In this document: one piece after another, positions 15,919 to 24,306 of the stretch
Position numbering within the stretch: position 1 is the first letter of the stretch
Layout of the letters: each line of letters starts with the position of its first letter
Assembly (NCBI RefSeq): GCF_007989805.1
Contig: NZ_BJUB01000004.1
Location: 124,001 to 188,000 of the forward strand
Direction of reading: 5' to 3'
Source: Cellulomonas xylanilytica
GTDB taxonomy: Bacteria > Actinomycetota > Actinomycetes > Actinomycetales > Cellulomonadaceae
Length of the DNA: 64,000 bases
Program-made: the position numbers and the translations under genes
Notes under the pieces: model-generated
What the model was told of the DNA's origin: nothing
Databases searched by the model: none
Seen by the model: the letters and a program-made list of their open reading frames with translations, nothing else

Positions 15919-17267
15919 TGACGCACGACGACGAGCTCGAGGCCCAGATCGACCGGTGGCGTGGCTACGTGCACCGACGGCAGGTGATCTCGGCGGCCGA
16001 CGTCGACGAGCTCGAGGACCACCTGCGTGGCCAGGTGACGGACCTGCGCGCCACCGGGCTCGACGACGACGAGGCGTTCCTCGTCGCGATCAAGCGACTC
16101 GGCAACCTGGACGCCGTCTCCCGCGAGTACGCCCGTGAGCACTCGGACCGGCTGTGGAAGCAGCTCGCCCTCGTCCCGGACGACTCCCCCGGCTCACCGG
16201 CGCCGCGGTGGCGCGAGCTCGCGGTCGTCATCGGGCTCGCGGTCGGTGCGGGCGTCGCCGTGCGGGCCGGCATCGCGTGGTTCGACGACGAGCTCGCGCT
16301 CGTGCGCAACGTCGCCCTGCTCGTGGTGCCCTTCCTCGCCGCGTACCTCGGGTGGAAGCGCCAGGCCGGCCTGCGGACCGTCGCGGCGATCGCCGTCCCG
16401 TTCGTCGTGCTCGCCGTCGTGCTCAACGTGTACCCGTTCGTGCCCGAGGGGTCGACCGAGGTGCTGGCGATCCTGCACGCGCCCGTCGTCCTGTGGCTGC
16501 TGGTGGGGCTCGCCTACGTCACCGCCTCGTGGCGCTCGGACGCCCGGCGCATGGACTTCGTGCGGTTCACGGGTGAGCTCGCGATCTACTACACGCTGCT
16601 CGCACTCGGCGGCGGCGTCCTCGTCGGCCTCACCGCCGGCGTGCTGCAGCTCGTCGGCGTGGACCCCGAGCCGGTCATCACGGGCTGGGTGCTGCCGTTC
16701 GCGGTCCCCGGCGCCCTCGTCGTCGCCGCCTGGCTCGTCGAGGCCAAGCAGGACGTCGTCGAGAACATCGCCCCCGTCCTGACCCGGATCTTCACGCCCC
16801 TGACCATCGCCATGCTCCTGGCCGTCCTCGTCGCACTGATCACGTCCGGGGGCCTGGTCCAGGTCGACCGCGAGCTGCTCATCCTCATGGACGCGATCCT
16901 CGTGCTGGTCCTCGCGCTCCTCCTCTACTCGATCTCGGCGCGGGACCCGCTCGCGCCACCCGGGCTGACCGACTGGCTCCAGCTCGTCCTGGTGGGCACC
17001 GCCCTCGCGGTCGACGCGGTGATGCTGACCGCGATGCTCACCCGGATCGCGCAGTTCGGCACGAGCCCCAACAAGATCGCCGCCCTCGGTCTGAACCTGC
17101 TCCTGCTCGTGCACCTCGGGGTCTCGGCCTGGCGGAGCGCCCGGTTCCTGCGGGGCCATGGCACGTTCTCGGAGCTCGAGCGGTGGCAGACGCGGTACCT
17201 GCCGGTCTACGCCGCCTGGGCCGCGGTCATCGTGATCGTCTTCCCGCCGCTGTTCGCCTTCGCCTGA
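15918..17267 (+). CDS. Permease-prefix-domain multipass membrane protein
   Basis: 449 residues beginning at the ATG that overlaps the PadR stop. The first 90 residues are soluble and helical: WRGYVHRRQVISAADVDELE followed by HLRGQVTDLRATGLDDDEAF. This is the 'permease prefix domain' found at the front of PadR-controlled membrane proteins. About ten hydrophobic segments follow from residue 100 to the end, with no ABC-type permease motif or catalytic signature. It probably lies in the cytoplasmic membrane; the function is unknown, and the cargo or stress sensed by its PadR partner is not evident. Confidence 0.75.
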   Translation: MTHDDELEAQIDRWRGYVHRRQVISAADVDELEDHLRGQVTDLRATGLDDDEAFLVAIKRLGNLDAVSREYAREHSDRLWKQLALVPDDSPGSPAPRWRELAVVIGLAVGAGVAVRAGIAWFDDELALVRNVALLVVPFLAAYLGWKRQAGLRTVAAIAVPFVVLAVVLNVYPFVPEGSTEVLAILHAPVVLWLLVGLAYVTASWRSDARRMDFVRFTGELAIYYTLLALGGGVLVGLTAGVLQLVGVDPEPVITGWVLPFAVPGALVVAAWLVEAKQDVVENIAPVLTRIFTPLTIAMLLAVLVALITSGGLVQVDRELLILMDAILVLVLALLLYSISARDPLAPPGLTDWLQLVLVGTALAVDAVMLTAMLTRIAQFGTSPNKIAALGLNLLLLVHLGVSAWRSARFLRGHGTFSELERWQTRYLPVYAAWAAVIVIVFPPLFAFA

Positions 17268-17348
17268 ACCGCTCGCCGGTGGGCTCCACGAGCGTGCTCG
17301 GCGTCGGCTCGACTGGCGGCTGCCGATCGGCCTGGTCACAGTGGGCCC

Positions 17349-18239
17349 ATGTTCGATGGCTTCACCGAGGACCTGCTGCCGGTCAACGGGACGACGTCGT
17401 TCGTGCGCCATGCCGGCTCCGGGCCCGCCGTCGTGCTGCTGCACGGCCACCCACGGACCTCGGCGACGTGGCACCGGGTGGCGCCCGCGCTGGTCGACGC
17501 CGGCCTCAGTGTGGTGTGCCCGGACCTGCGGGGCTACGGCCGGTCGGGCAAGCCTGCCACCGACGCGGAGCACACGCCCTACTCGAAGCGAGCCGTCGCC
17601 TCGGACGTCGCGGCGGTCATGGAGCACCTGGGCCACGACCGGTACGCCGTGGTGGGGCACGACCGCGGCAGCTACGTCGCCCTGCGCCTGGCTCTGGACC
17701 AGCCCCAGCGGGTCGAGCGCCTGGTCGTGCTCGACGGCGTGCCGATCAGCGAAGCCGTCGAGCGGGCCGGCGTGGACTTCGCGACGGCCTGGTGGCACTG
17801 GTTCTTCTACGCCCAGCCGGACGTGCCCGAACGCGTGATCGGCGCCGATCCCGACGCCTGGTACCACGTCGACCCCGCGCGGCTGTCGGATCCCGCCTAC
17901 GCGGAGTGGGTGCACGCGGTACGCGACCCGGCGACCGTGCACGCCATGCTCGAGGACTACCGAGCAGGTCTCGGGGTCGACGTCCGGGACGAGCTGGCCG
18001 ACCGTGCCCGCGGGGTCCACTGCCCGACCCTGCACCTGTGGGCACGTCGCGACGACCTGGCGGACCTCTACGGAGACCCCCTCGCCGTCTGGCGTGGGTG
18101 GGCGCCCGACCTGCGGGGGCACGACATCGACTCCGGCCACCACATGGCCGAGGAGGCCCCGGAGGAGCTGGCCCGCGCGCTGCTGTCGTTCGTGCTGCCG
18201 GACGGCACGGAGAGTGACGGATCCGCCGCTACGGTGTGA
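17349..18239 (+). CDS. Alpha/beta hydrolase, fluoroacetate/haloacetate dehalogenase-like
   Basis: 296 residues. The oxyanion region is LHGHPRTSATWHRV and the nucleophile elbow is VVGHDRGSYVALRLALD, with Asp as nucleophile as in haloalkane and haloacetate dehalogenases. WWHWFFYAQPDVPERVI carries the His-Trp pair that, with the Tyr of EDYRAG, binds halide in fluoroacetate dehalogenases. SGHHMAEEAPEEL holds the catalytic His. One difference stands out: the second Arg that holds the substrate carboxylate (GHDRGxR) is Tyr here. The substrate may therefore not be a haloacetate; an epoxide is also possible. The gene ends 24 bp before the LacI gene. Confidence 0.75.
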   Translation: MFDGFTEDLLPVNGTTSFVRHAGSGPAVVLLHGHPRTSATWHRVAPALVDAGLSVVCPDLRGYGRSGKPATDAEHTPYSKRAVASDVAAVMEHLGHDRYAVVGHDRGSYVALRLALDQPQRVERLVVLDGVPISEAVERAGVDFATAWWHWFFYAQPDVPERVIGADPDAWYHVDPARLSDPAYAEWVHAVRDPATVHAMLEDYRAGLGVDVRDELADRARGVHCPTLHLWARRDDLADLYGDPLAVWRGWAPDLRGHDIDSGHHMAEEAPEELARALLSFVLPDGTESDGSAATV

Positions 18240-18263
18240 CCCCAACGTGCGGTGGAGGGGGTC

Positions 18264-19322
18264 GTGGACGTGGCGGTGGACATCCGGGAGGTCGCGCGCC
18301 GCAGCGGGGTCTCCGTCGCCACCGTGTCCCGCGCTCTCAACGACCGTCCCGGCGTGAGCGCCGACACCCGGGCGCGGGTCGCCCGGGTCGCGCGCGAGCT
18401 CGGCTACCTGCCCAACCTGCAGGCACGGTCGCTGGTCCGCCGACGGTCCGACACCGTGGGGCTGATCTGGGAGACCGGCTACGCGGCTGCGGGCCGCCGG
18501 GTGCTGTTCCTGCAGGACCTGCTCATCGGGTTGAAGCTGGCCCTCGCGGAGACTGGCTACCACCTGATGCTGGTGTCGCCGGAGCCGGCCGACGAGGACG
18601 TGCACGCGTTCGAACGGACGGCCGCGCAGCACAGCCTCGACGGGGTGGTGCTCATGGGCGTGGACGAGCACCTGCCCGCAGTCGACGCCCTCATCCGCTC
18701 GGGCCTGCCGGTCGTCGGGCTCGACCTGCCGGTGCGCGGCGACCGCGCGAGCTATGTCAGCACCGACAACAGGGCCGGTGCGGCCGTCGCGGTGCGGCAC
18801 CTCGCCGCTCTCGGGCACCGACGCATCGCGACCATCGCCGGTCCGGCGGACCAGCTCCCCGCCATGGAGCGGCTGGCGGGTTATCACGACGCCATGGCCG
18901 ACCTGGGGCTGGCCGTGCCGGACGGGTACGTCGCGCACGGTGACTACTTCCTGGACACGGGGCACGCCGTGATGCGCGGCCTGCTCGCGCTGGACGAGGC
19001 GCCGACCGCCGTCTTCGTCGCCGGCGACAGCATGGCGGTGGGCGCGTGCCGCGCGATCAGCGAGGCCGGGCTGCAGGTTCCCCGCGACGTCTCGGTCGTC
19101 GGCTTCGACGACGTCGAGATCGCCGCGATCGTCCAGCCGTCGTTGTCGACGATCAAGCAGGACCACCTGGCGATGGGCGCGGCCGCAGCCGAGCTGCTGG
19201 TGGACCTGATCACCGCCCGGCACGCAGGTGGGTCGGACGGGGACGGTAGGACCCTGCCGCGCCTGGTCCCGGCGGCACTGGTCGCCCGGGAGTCGTCGGG
19301 CCCTGCACCTACCGCCAGGTAA
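18264..19322 (+). CDS. LacI/GalR-family transcriptional regulator
   Basis: About 352 residues. GTG 18264 follows GGAGGGG by a few bases; GTG 18252 and 18270 are alternatives. The N-terminal helix-turn-helix (IREVARRSGVSVATVSRALN, then hinge LPNLQARSLVRRRS) precedes a periplasmic-binding-protein-like ligand domain with YVSTDNRAGAAVAVRHLAAL and VPRDVSVVGFDDVEIA. Such proteins repress sugar-use genes until a sugar binds. The next gene downstream starts after a region holding GGAAACGTTTCC, a symmetric LacI-type site, so that gene is the likely target. Confidence 0.9.
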   Translation: MDVAVDIREVARRSGVSVATVSRALNDRPGVSADTRARVARVARELGYLPNLQARSLVRRRSDTVGLIWETGYAAAGRRVLFLQDLLIGLKLALAETGYHLMLVSPEPADEDVHAFERTAAQHSLDGVVLMGVDEHLPAVDALIRSGLPVVGLDLPVRGDRASYVSTDNRAGAAVAVRHLAALGHRRIATIAGPADQLPAMERLAGYHDAMADLGLAVPDGYVAHGDYFLDTGHAVMRGLLALDEAPTAVFVAGDSMAVGACRAISEAGLQVPRDVSVVGFDDVEIAAIVQPSLSTIKQDHLAMGAAAAELLVDLITARHAGGSDGDGRTLPRLVPAALVARESSGPAPTAR

Positions 19323-19401
19323 CGGCGCGGCTCCCTCGCTCCGCTGCGTCGCGGCGTGCCCGAATCGTCGCGATTGACTCGACTTGGCACCCTGTCGCAC
19401 C

Positions 19402-19429
19402 TATATTGCGACCGACCGGAAACGTTTCC
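19402..19429 (+). promoter_or_regulatory. Promoter -10 with overlapping LacI-type operator
   Basis: TATATT at 19402-19407 is a good -10 element; possible -35 matches (TTGACT 19374-19379, TTGGCA 19384-19389) have poor spacing. Directly downstream, GGAAACGTTTCC (19418-19429) is a perfect 12-bp dyad with the central CG of LacI-family operators, flanked by ACCGA and TCGGT. A repressor bound here would cover the transcription start of the beta-helix gene. Confidence 0.6.
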
Positions 19430-19464
19430 ATCGGTCCCCTCATCCGACAGAAGGTAGGACGACG

Positions 19465-21462
19465 ATGTCCGTGCCCATGCACTCCCCCGGCGCGCGCCGA
19501 CGGCTCCGCCAGGTGCTGATCGGCGTGACCGCCGTGTCGCTCGGCCTCGCGGGAGCCTCCGCCGCGGCCGCGCACCCGAAGCCGGGACCGGGCGGGACGA
19601 ATCCCGACCTCGGGCCGAACGTCACGATCTTCGACCCGAGCATGTCGACCAGCGAGATCAAGGCGACGTTCGACGCCATCACCGCAGAGCAGTTCGACAA
19701 CGAGTTCGGTCCTCGTCGGGACGCCGTCTACTTCCTCCCGGGCACCTACGGGACCCCGGAGGCCCCGCTCAACGTCCAGGTCGGCTACTACACGGAGGTC
19801 GCCGGCCTCGGCGCCTCACCGACGGACGTGGTCATCAACGGGACGATCAACGTCTACAACCGCTGCCTGGAGGCCGAGCAGACGAGCAACTGCATCGCCC
19901 TGACCAACTTCTGGCGCTCGATGTCCAACCTGACGATCAACGTCAAGGGCGGGCTGACCGACGTGCTGGGAGAGGCCGCACCGCGTCCCTCCTGGTGCAC
20001 GGACACCCAGTTCTGGGCCGTCTCCCAGGCCGCTCCCCTGCGCCGCGTGAACGTCAACGGCGGCTTCTCCTTCATGGACTACTGCTCCAACGGCCCGCAC
20101 TTCGCCAGCGGTGGGTTCATGGCGGACTCCCGCAGCAACGCGGCCGAGGTCGTCAACGGCTCGCAGCAGCAGTGGTACACCCGCAACAGCGAGATCACGG
20201 GCTGGTCGAACGCGGTGTGGAACGCCGTCTTCTCCGGTGTGGTCGGGGCGCCTGCGGAGACCTTCCCCACGCCCAACCCCTACACGGTGCTGGACACCAC
20301 ACCGGTCAGCCGGGAGAAGCCGTACCTGTTCGTCGACGCGGCGGGCAAGTACAACGTCCGGGTCCCCTCGGCGAAGACGGACAGCCGAGGCGTCAGCTGG
20401 GCGACCGGCCTGACACCGGGTCGCACGGTCCGCATCAAGGACTTCTTCGTCGCGAAGCCCGGTGACTCGGTGCAGAAGATCAACGCTGCGCTCGCCCAGG
20501 GCAAGAACCTGCTCCTGACGCCGGGCGTCTACGACATCGCGAAGACCATCCAGGTCAAGCGTGCCGACACGGTCGTCCTCGGGCTCGGCTACGCCACCCT
20601 GCACTCGGTCCGCGGTGCGGTCCCGCTCGAGGTCGCTGACGTGCCCGGCGTCGTCATCGCCGGCGTCACGCTCGACGCCGGCGAGGTCAACTCCCCGGCT
20701 CTCCTCCGGGTGGGCAAGAAGCACGGGCACGGGCACGGCCACGGCCACGGCCGCTCGCACCACTCCGGCGCCACGAACCCGACCACCCTCAGCGACGTCT
20801 TCTTCCGCGTCGGCGGCCCGTACATCGGCCGCACGGACGTGGCCCTCGAGGTCAACAGCGACGACGTCCTGCTCGACCACGCGTGGGTGTGGCGCGCCGA
20901 CCACGGCGACGAGGGCTTCCCGAAGGACACCGTCGTGCGGTCCGACATCGACCGTCAGCGCACCGCGGACGGCCTGCCCCTGCTCAACGACGACGACACG
21001 CGCTGGGTGACGAACACGTCGGCCAACGGCGTCATCGTCAACGGTGACGACGTCACGGCGACCGGCCTGTTCGTCGAGCACTTCCAGGAGTACAACACCA
21101 TCTGGAACGGCGAGAACGGCACCACGATCTTCTACCAGAACGAGCTGCCGTACGACCCGCGCACGCAGGCGGACTGGATGGCCGGCGAGACGCTCGGCTG
21201 GGCCGCCTACAAGGTCGACGACGACGTGACGACGCACCACCTCTACGGCGCAGGTGCGTACGCCTACAACCAGAACGACCCGTCGGTGGTCACCGAGAAC
21301 GGCTTCGAGGTGCCGACCACCCCGGGCGTCCAGGTCCACCACGCGCTGACCGTGAACCTCAGCCAGGGCACGATCCGCCACGTCGTCGACGGCGTGGGCA
21401 CCCAGGCCGACAACACCAACACGGGCACGCCCCAGTTCGTCACCCACTACCCCGTGCCGTGA
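19465..21462 (+). CDS. Secreted right-handed beta-helix protein (pectate-lyase/GH55-like superfamily)
   Basis: 665 residues from the ATG at 19465. A Sec signal peptide covers residues 1-34 (cleavage near ASAAAA). The mature protein has two beta-helix-like halves with repeated short blocks: YTEVAGLGASPTDVVINGTI and ALTNFWRSMSNLTINV in the first, then PGVYDIAKTIQVKRADTVVL, DVFFRVGGPYIGR and NGVIVNGDDVTATGLFVEHF in the second. Relatives in actinobacteria are often automatically labelled 'adenylyl cyclase', which the sequence does not support. A polysaccharide-degrading or binding role fits the fold, the LacI operator ahead and the secreted glycosidases nearby. An inserted run of alternating His-Gly sits near residue 425. 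A leading open frame from 19384 lies over the operator and is not used. Confidence 0.75.
   Translation: MSVPMHSPGARRRLRQVLIGVTAVSLGLAGASAAAAHPKPGPGGTNPDLGPNVTIFDPSMSTSEIKATFDAITAEQFDNEFGPRRDAVYFLPGTYGTPEAPLNVQVGYYTEVAGLGASPTDVVINGTINVYNRCLEAEQTSNCIALTNFWRSMSNLTINVKGGLTDVLGEAAPRPSWCTDTQFWAVSQAAPLRRVNVNGGFSFMDYCSNGPHFASGGFMADSRSNAAEVVNGSQQQWYTRNSEITGWSNAVWNAVFSGVVGAPAETFPTPNPYTVLDTTPVSREKPYLFVDAAGKYNVRVPSAKTDSRGVSWATGLTPGRTVRIKDFFVAKPGDSVQKINAALAQGKNLLLTPGVYDIAKTIQVKRADTVVLGLGYATLHSVRGAVPLEVADVPGVVIAGVTLDAGEVNSPALLRVGKKHGHGHGHGHGRSHHSGATNPTTLSDVFFRVGGPYIGRTDVALEVNSDDVLLDHAWVWRADHGDEGFPKDTVVRSDIDRQRTADGLPLLNDDDTRWVTNTSANGVIVNGDDVTATGLFVEHFQEYNTIWNGENGTTIFYQNELPYDPRTQADWMAGETLGWAAYKVDDDVTTHHLYGAGAYAYNQNDPSVVTENGFEVPTTPGVQVHHALTVNLSQGTIRHVVDGVGTQADNTNTGTPQFVTHYPVP
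20722..20763 (+). repeat. His-Gly coding microrepeat
   Basis: Near-perfect six-base units of the type GGGCAC/GGCCAC repeat in frame, encoding KHGHGHGHGHGRSHHSG within the beta-helix protein. The run inserts between VNSPALLRVG and NPTTLSDVFF, a turn position in relatives. Histidine-rich loops often bind Ni, Zn or Cu. Slippage on the six-base unit would change its length between strains. Confidence 0.7.
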
Positions 21463-21491
21463 CGGGCGTCGGGTAGTCAGTCAGGCCGGTC

Positions 21492-21532
21492 CGGCGCCGG
21501 TGCGTCCGAGTCCCTCGGTCGCACCGGCGCCG
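21492..21532 (+). terminator. Hairpin terminator after the beta-helix gene
   Basis: CGGCGCCGGTGCG and CGCACCGGCGCCG form a perfect 13-bp stem around a 15-base loop, 30 bp after the beta-helix stop. It is a strong GC-rich stem without a U tract. Confidence 0.6.
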
Positions 21533-21591
21533 TTGCCGTGCCCCCTCTCGTCGGCCGCGACGGAGCGACGGCCCGGTGCGACGATCGGACC

Positions 21592-22449
21592 ATGGCGCAG
21601 CGCGCGCGTGGCCGTCGGGTGCTGGTCCGGGGCGCGGTCGTCGTGACGGTCGGGCTGCTGGTCGTCGTCGGCCTCGTCGTCGCCTTCTCGCGCTCGCTCG
21701 TGTTCGTGCCGGACCGCAGCTCGCCTCCGCCGGTGTCGGACGCGCTGCCCGGTGCGCAGGAGGTCGCGTTCCGGACCTCCGACGGTCTGACGCTCGCGGC
21801 CTGGTACCTGCCTGCGCCGACCGGCTGCACGGCCACCGTCCTGGTGGCGCCCGGCAACGGCGGTCATCGCGGCTCGCGGGCGCCGCTCGCGGCAGCGCTC
21901 GGCGAGGCGGGCTTCGGGGTGCTGCTGCTGGAGTACCGCGGCTACGGCGGCAACCCCGGAGCGGCGTCGGAGACGGGGCTCCTCCGCGACGCCCGCGCCG
22001 CCCGGGCGTACCTCGTCGGGTCCGGCGTCCCCGCGACGGCCATCGTGTACCTCGGGGAGAGCCTCGGCGCGGCGGTCGCGGCCGGGCTGGCCGCCGAGCA
22101 CCCCCCGGCAGCGCTGGTGCTGCGCTCCCCGTTCACGACGCTCGCCGACGCCGCGCGCGCCGCGTACCGCGTGCCCGTGGGCCCGCTGCTGCGGGACCGG
22201 TTCGACGTCGTCGCGGCCGTCCGCCGGACGACGGTGCCCGTGGCCGTCGTCCTGGGCGACCGGGACGCGACCGTGCCGCCGCGCCTGAGCCGGGCCGTCG
22301 CCGACGCGGCGCGCGAGTCGCCCCGGTCCGTCGCCGAGGTCGTGGTGCCCGGGGCGGACCACAACGACGCGGCACTCACCTCCGGCCGGGACCTCGTCGA
22401 CGCCGTGGTGGACGTCGCGATCGTCGGGGGTGCCGAGCCGTGCCCGTGA
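21592..22449 (+). CDS. Membrane-anchored alpha/beta hydrolase
   Basis: 285 residues from ATG 21592. One N-terminal membrane segment (about residues 9-33) with basic residues on the cytoplasmic side is followed by an extracytoplasmic alpha/beta hydrolase domain. VLVAPGNGGHRGSR is the oxyanion block, YRGYGGNPG follows, and the nucleophile elbow is YLGESLGAA (Ser in GESLG). LGDRDATVPP carries the acidic residue and PGADHND the catalytic His. The plan matches the BEM46/ABHD13 group of serine hydrolases; the substrate is unknown. It has its own transcription unit, bounded by hairpin terminators on both sides. Confidence 0.8.
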   Translation: MAQRARGRRVLVRGAVVVTVGLLVVVGLVVAFSRSLVFVPDRSSPPPVSDALPGAQEVAFRTSDGLTLAAWYLPAPTGCTATVLVAPGNGGHRGSRAPLAAALGEAGFGVLLLEYRGYGGNPGAASETGLLRDARAARAYLVGSGVPATAIVYLGESLGAAVAAGLAAEHPPAALVLRSPFTTLADAARAAYRVPVGPLLRDRFDVVAAVRRTTVPVAVVLGDRDATVPPRLSRAVADAARESPRSVAEVVVPGADHNDAALTSGRDLVDAVVDVAIVGGAEPCP

Positions 22450-22497
22450 CCAGCCGGTCCGGGGCGACGGTCTGCACACCGTCGCCCCGGGCTGGTC
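22448..22497. terminator. Large bidirectional hairpin terminator between convergent genes
   Basis: CCGGGGCGACGGT pairs exactly with ACCGTCGCCCCGG around CTGCAC. The stem continues, after a 4-base bulge CGGT on one side, with GACCAGC/GCTGGTC. In total about 20 pairs lie between the hydrolase gene and the convergent GH43 gene, ideal for stopping transcription from both sides. Confidence 0.7.
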
Positions 22498-22509
22498 AGC
22501 GGTCCCGTC

Positions 22510-24306
22510 TCAGGACCGGGTCCACTGCATGCTCGTCGCCCCGCTGCAGGTCCGCTGCTCCAGCGCCGCCCCGGCAGCGGTGGAGCCGTTGACCACGGTG
22601 AGGCACTTGGCGCTGTTGAGGTTCACCAGCTGCGCGTAGCCGTCGCCGGTCGAGCGCCAGGTGAAGACCTGGTTGGGACGGTCGTGGCAGGTGTACTGGA
22701 TGACCGCCGCGCCGTCGGCCGTGGAGGCGCCGGTGACGTCGACGCACTTCCCGCTGTGCACGCTCTGCAGCCGCACGGTGCCGTTGCCGGCGTCGAGGAA
22801 GCGCCACTGCTGCCAGGCCGAGCCGTTGCTGCTCCACTGGCCGATCACCGCGAGGTCGGCGGTGTTGGGCTGCTGGACGTCCATCACCTGCCCGCTGTTG
22901 CGGTTGGTCACCCGGTACGCCGTCGGGGTGCTGCCGCCCCGACCGAAGTGCCACCAGCCCACGTTGAACAGGTTGCCGCTGCCCCCGGCGAAGCGCAGGT
23001 AGAGGTCGTGCGTGCCCGTGGCCCCGGTGACCGGGCACGTGGTGGTCGTCCAGGTCTGCCACCCGCCGGTCCCCCCGACTGTGCACGTGCCGACGACCGG
23101 GCCACCGGCGCCGTCCAGCCGCAGCTCGATCCTGCCGCCGCTGGTCGCGGAGGCCACGCGTGCAGAGAACGTGGTGGCGCCGGTACCGAACGCGACACCC
23201 TTGACCTTGACGTAGTCACCGTTCTCGATCCAGCCGAGGTTCATGCCGCCCTCGCTGGACGGCTCCGTCTCGATGCCGGAGCCCCACGCGATCGTCTCGG
23301 CCTCCTGCCGGACGAACGGGTCGAGGGTGCCCACCTGGGGCGCACCCGCCGAGGTCATGGAGATCGTCGGGATGCTGCCGTCGGCGTTGTAGCTGAACTT
23401 CTCGACCGCGACGGAGCGCGTGAAGCCGCCACCTCCTGGCAGCGCACCGTTGTGGTAGAAGAAGTACGACCCACCGTTGAAGTCGACGATGCCGGCGTGG
23501 TTGGTGAAGCTGCTGCCCTGCGTGGGCATGATCGTCCCGCGGTACGTCCACGGCCCGGTCGGGCCGGGCGCCGTGGAGTAGCCGAGGAACTCCGAGCAGC
23601 ACCGGGCGGCGAAGACGTTGTAGTAGAGCCCGCCACGCTTGTAGACCCACGGCCCTTCCTCGTAGAGGGTCGGGCGGCTCGCGTTGCCGGTGCGCGCGCC
23701 GAACCCCGCGGTGGTGAGGGGGATCTGCGTCGGGCTGCCGGAGAACGAGATCATGTCGGCGTTCAGCCGGACGTACCAGAGGTTGGGGTTGCCCCAGTAG
23801 AGGTACGCCTGACCGCCGTCGTCGATGAGGACGGTCGGGTCGATCTCGTTGTTGCCGACGAGAGGACGGCCGATCGCGTCCCGGAACGGGCCCGTCGGGC
23901 TGTCCCCCACGCCCACGCCGATCACCATCTGCCCGGTCGACCGCTGGCGCACCGGGACGTACCAGTAGAACGTCCCGTTGCGCTCGACGACCTGCCCCGC
24001 CCACGCGTTCGCGTCCGCCCAGGAGAACGTCGCGAGCGACATGGGCGAGCCGTGGTCGGTCCAGTTGACCATGTCGGCCGACGAGAAGACCCGCCACTCC
24101 CGCATGGTGAAGTACGTCGACGCGTCCTCGTCGTGACCCGTGTAGAGGTAGACCCGGCCGTCGTGCACCAGCGGCGCCGGGTCGGCCGTGTAGAGGTGCT
24201 GGACGATCGGGTTGTCCGCCTGCGCCGGGGCCGCCAGGAGGGTCAGCCCGCAGACCAGCGAGGCGAGCAGCGCGACGGCCGACCGGAGCCTCGTCGCGGC
24301 GGTCAC
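22510..24306 (-). CDS. Secreted GH43 glycosidase with CBM6 and ricin-type lectin domains
   Basis: 598 residues. GTG 24306 overlaps the stop of the GH27 gene (GTGA) and has GGAG upstream. The signal peptide ends near AQA (residue 30). The GH43 five-bladed domain (about 31-335) shows all three catalytic acids: Asp42 in ADPAPLVHDG (base), Asp in NEIDPTVLIDDGG (modulator) and Glu in LYEEGPWVYKRGG (acid). A CBM6-like module (QEAETIAWGSGIE, about 337-465) and a ricin-B/CBM13 module with QxW repeats (about 466-598) follow. GH43 enzymes release arabinose or xylose from arabinan, arabinoxylan or xylan. It is extracellular and co-translated with the GH27 enzyme, so the two probably act on one branched polymer. 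The exact specificity cannot be read. Confidence 0.88.
   Translation of the reverse strand: MTAATRLRSAVALLASLVCGLTLLAAPAQADNPIVQHLYTADPAPLVHDGRVYLYTGHDEDASTYFTMREWRVFSSADMVNWTDHGSPMSLATFSWADANAWAGQVVERNGTFYWYVPVRQRSTGQMVIGVGVGDSPTGPFRDAIGRPLVGNNEIDPTVLIDDGGQAYLYWGNPNLWYVRLNADMISFSGSPTQIPLTTAGFGARTGNASRPTLYEEGPWVYKRGGLYYNVFAARCCSEFLGYSTAPGPTGPWTYRGTIMPTQGSSFTNHAGIVDFNGGSYFFYHNGALPGGGGFTRSVAVEKFSYNADGSIPTISMTSAGAPQVGTLDPFVRQEAETIAWGSGIETEPSSEGGMNLGWIENGDYVKVKGVAFGTGATTFSARVASATSGGRIELRLDGAGGPVVGTCTVGGTGGWQTWTTTTCPVTGATGTHDLYLRFAGGSGNLFNVGWWHFGRGGSTPTAYRVTNRNSGQVMDVQQPNTADLAVIGQWSSNGSAWQQWRFLDAGNGTVRLQSVHSGKCVDVTGASTADGAAVIQYTCHDRPNQVFTWRSTGDGYAQLVNLNSAKCLTVVNGSTAAGAALEQRTCSGATSMQWTRS

Noticed and set aside
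16194-19400. Open frame of 1068 codons on the minus strand
   Set aside because: It lies antisense to the PadR-partner, hydrolase and LacI genes, which have clear family motifs. Its translation is Arg/His/Gly/Asp-rich without any domain, as expected from the complement of high-GC coding DNA.
20722-20763. CRISPR or non-coding tandem repeat
   Set aside because: The units are six bases, in frame and encode His-Gly inside a secreted protein. No CRISPR array with spacers was seen anywhere in the window.
19465-21462. Adenylyl cyclase
   Set aside because: No cyclase catalytic motif is present; the protein is secreted and built of beta-helix repeats.
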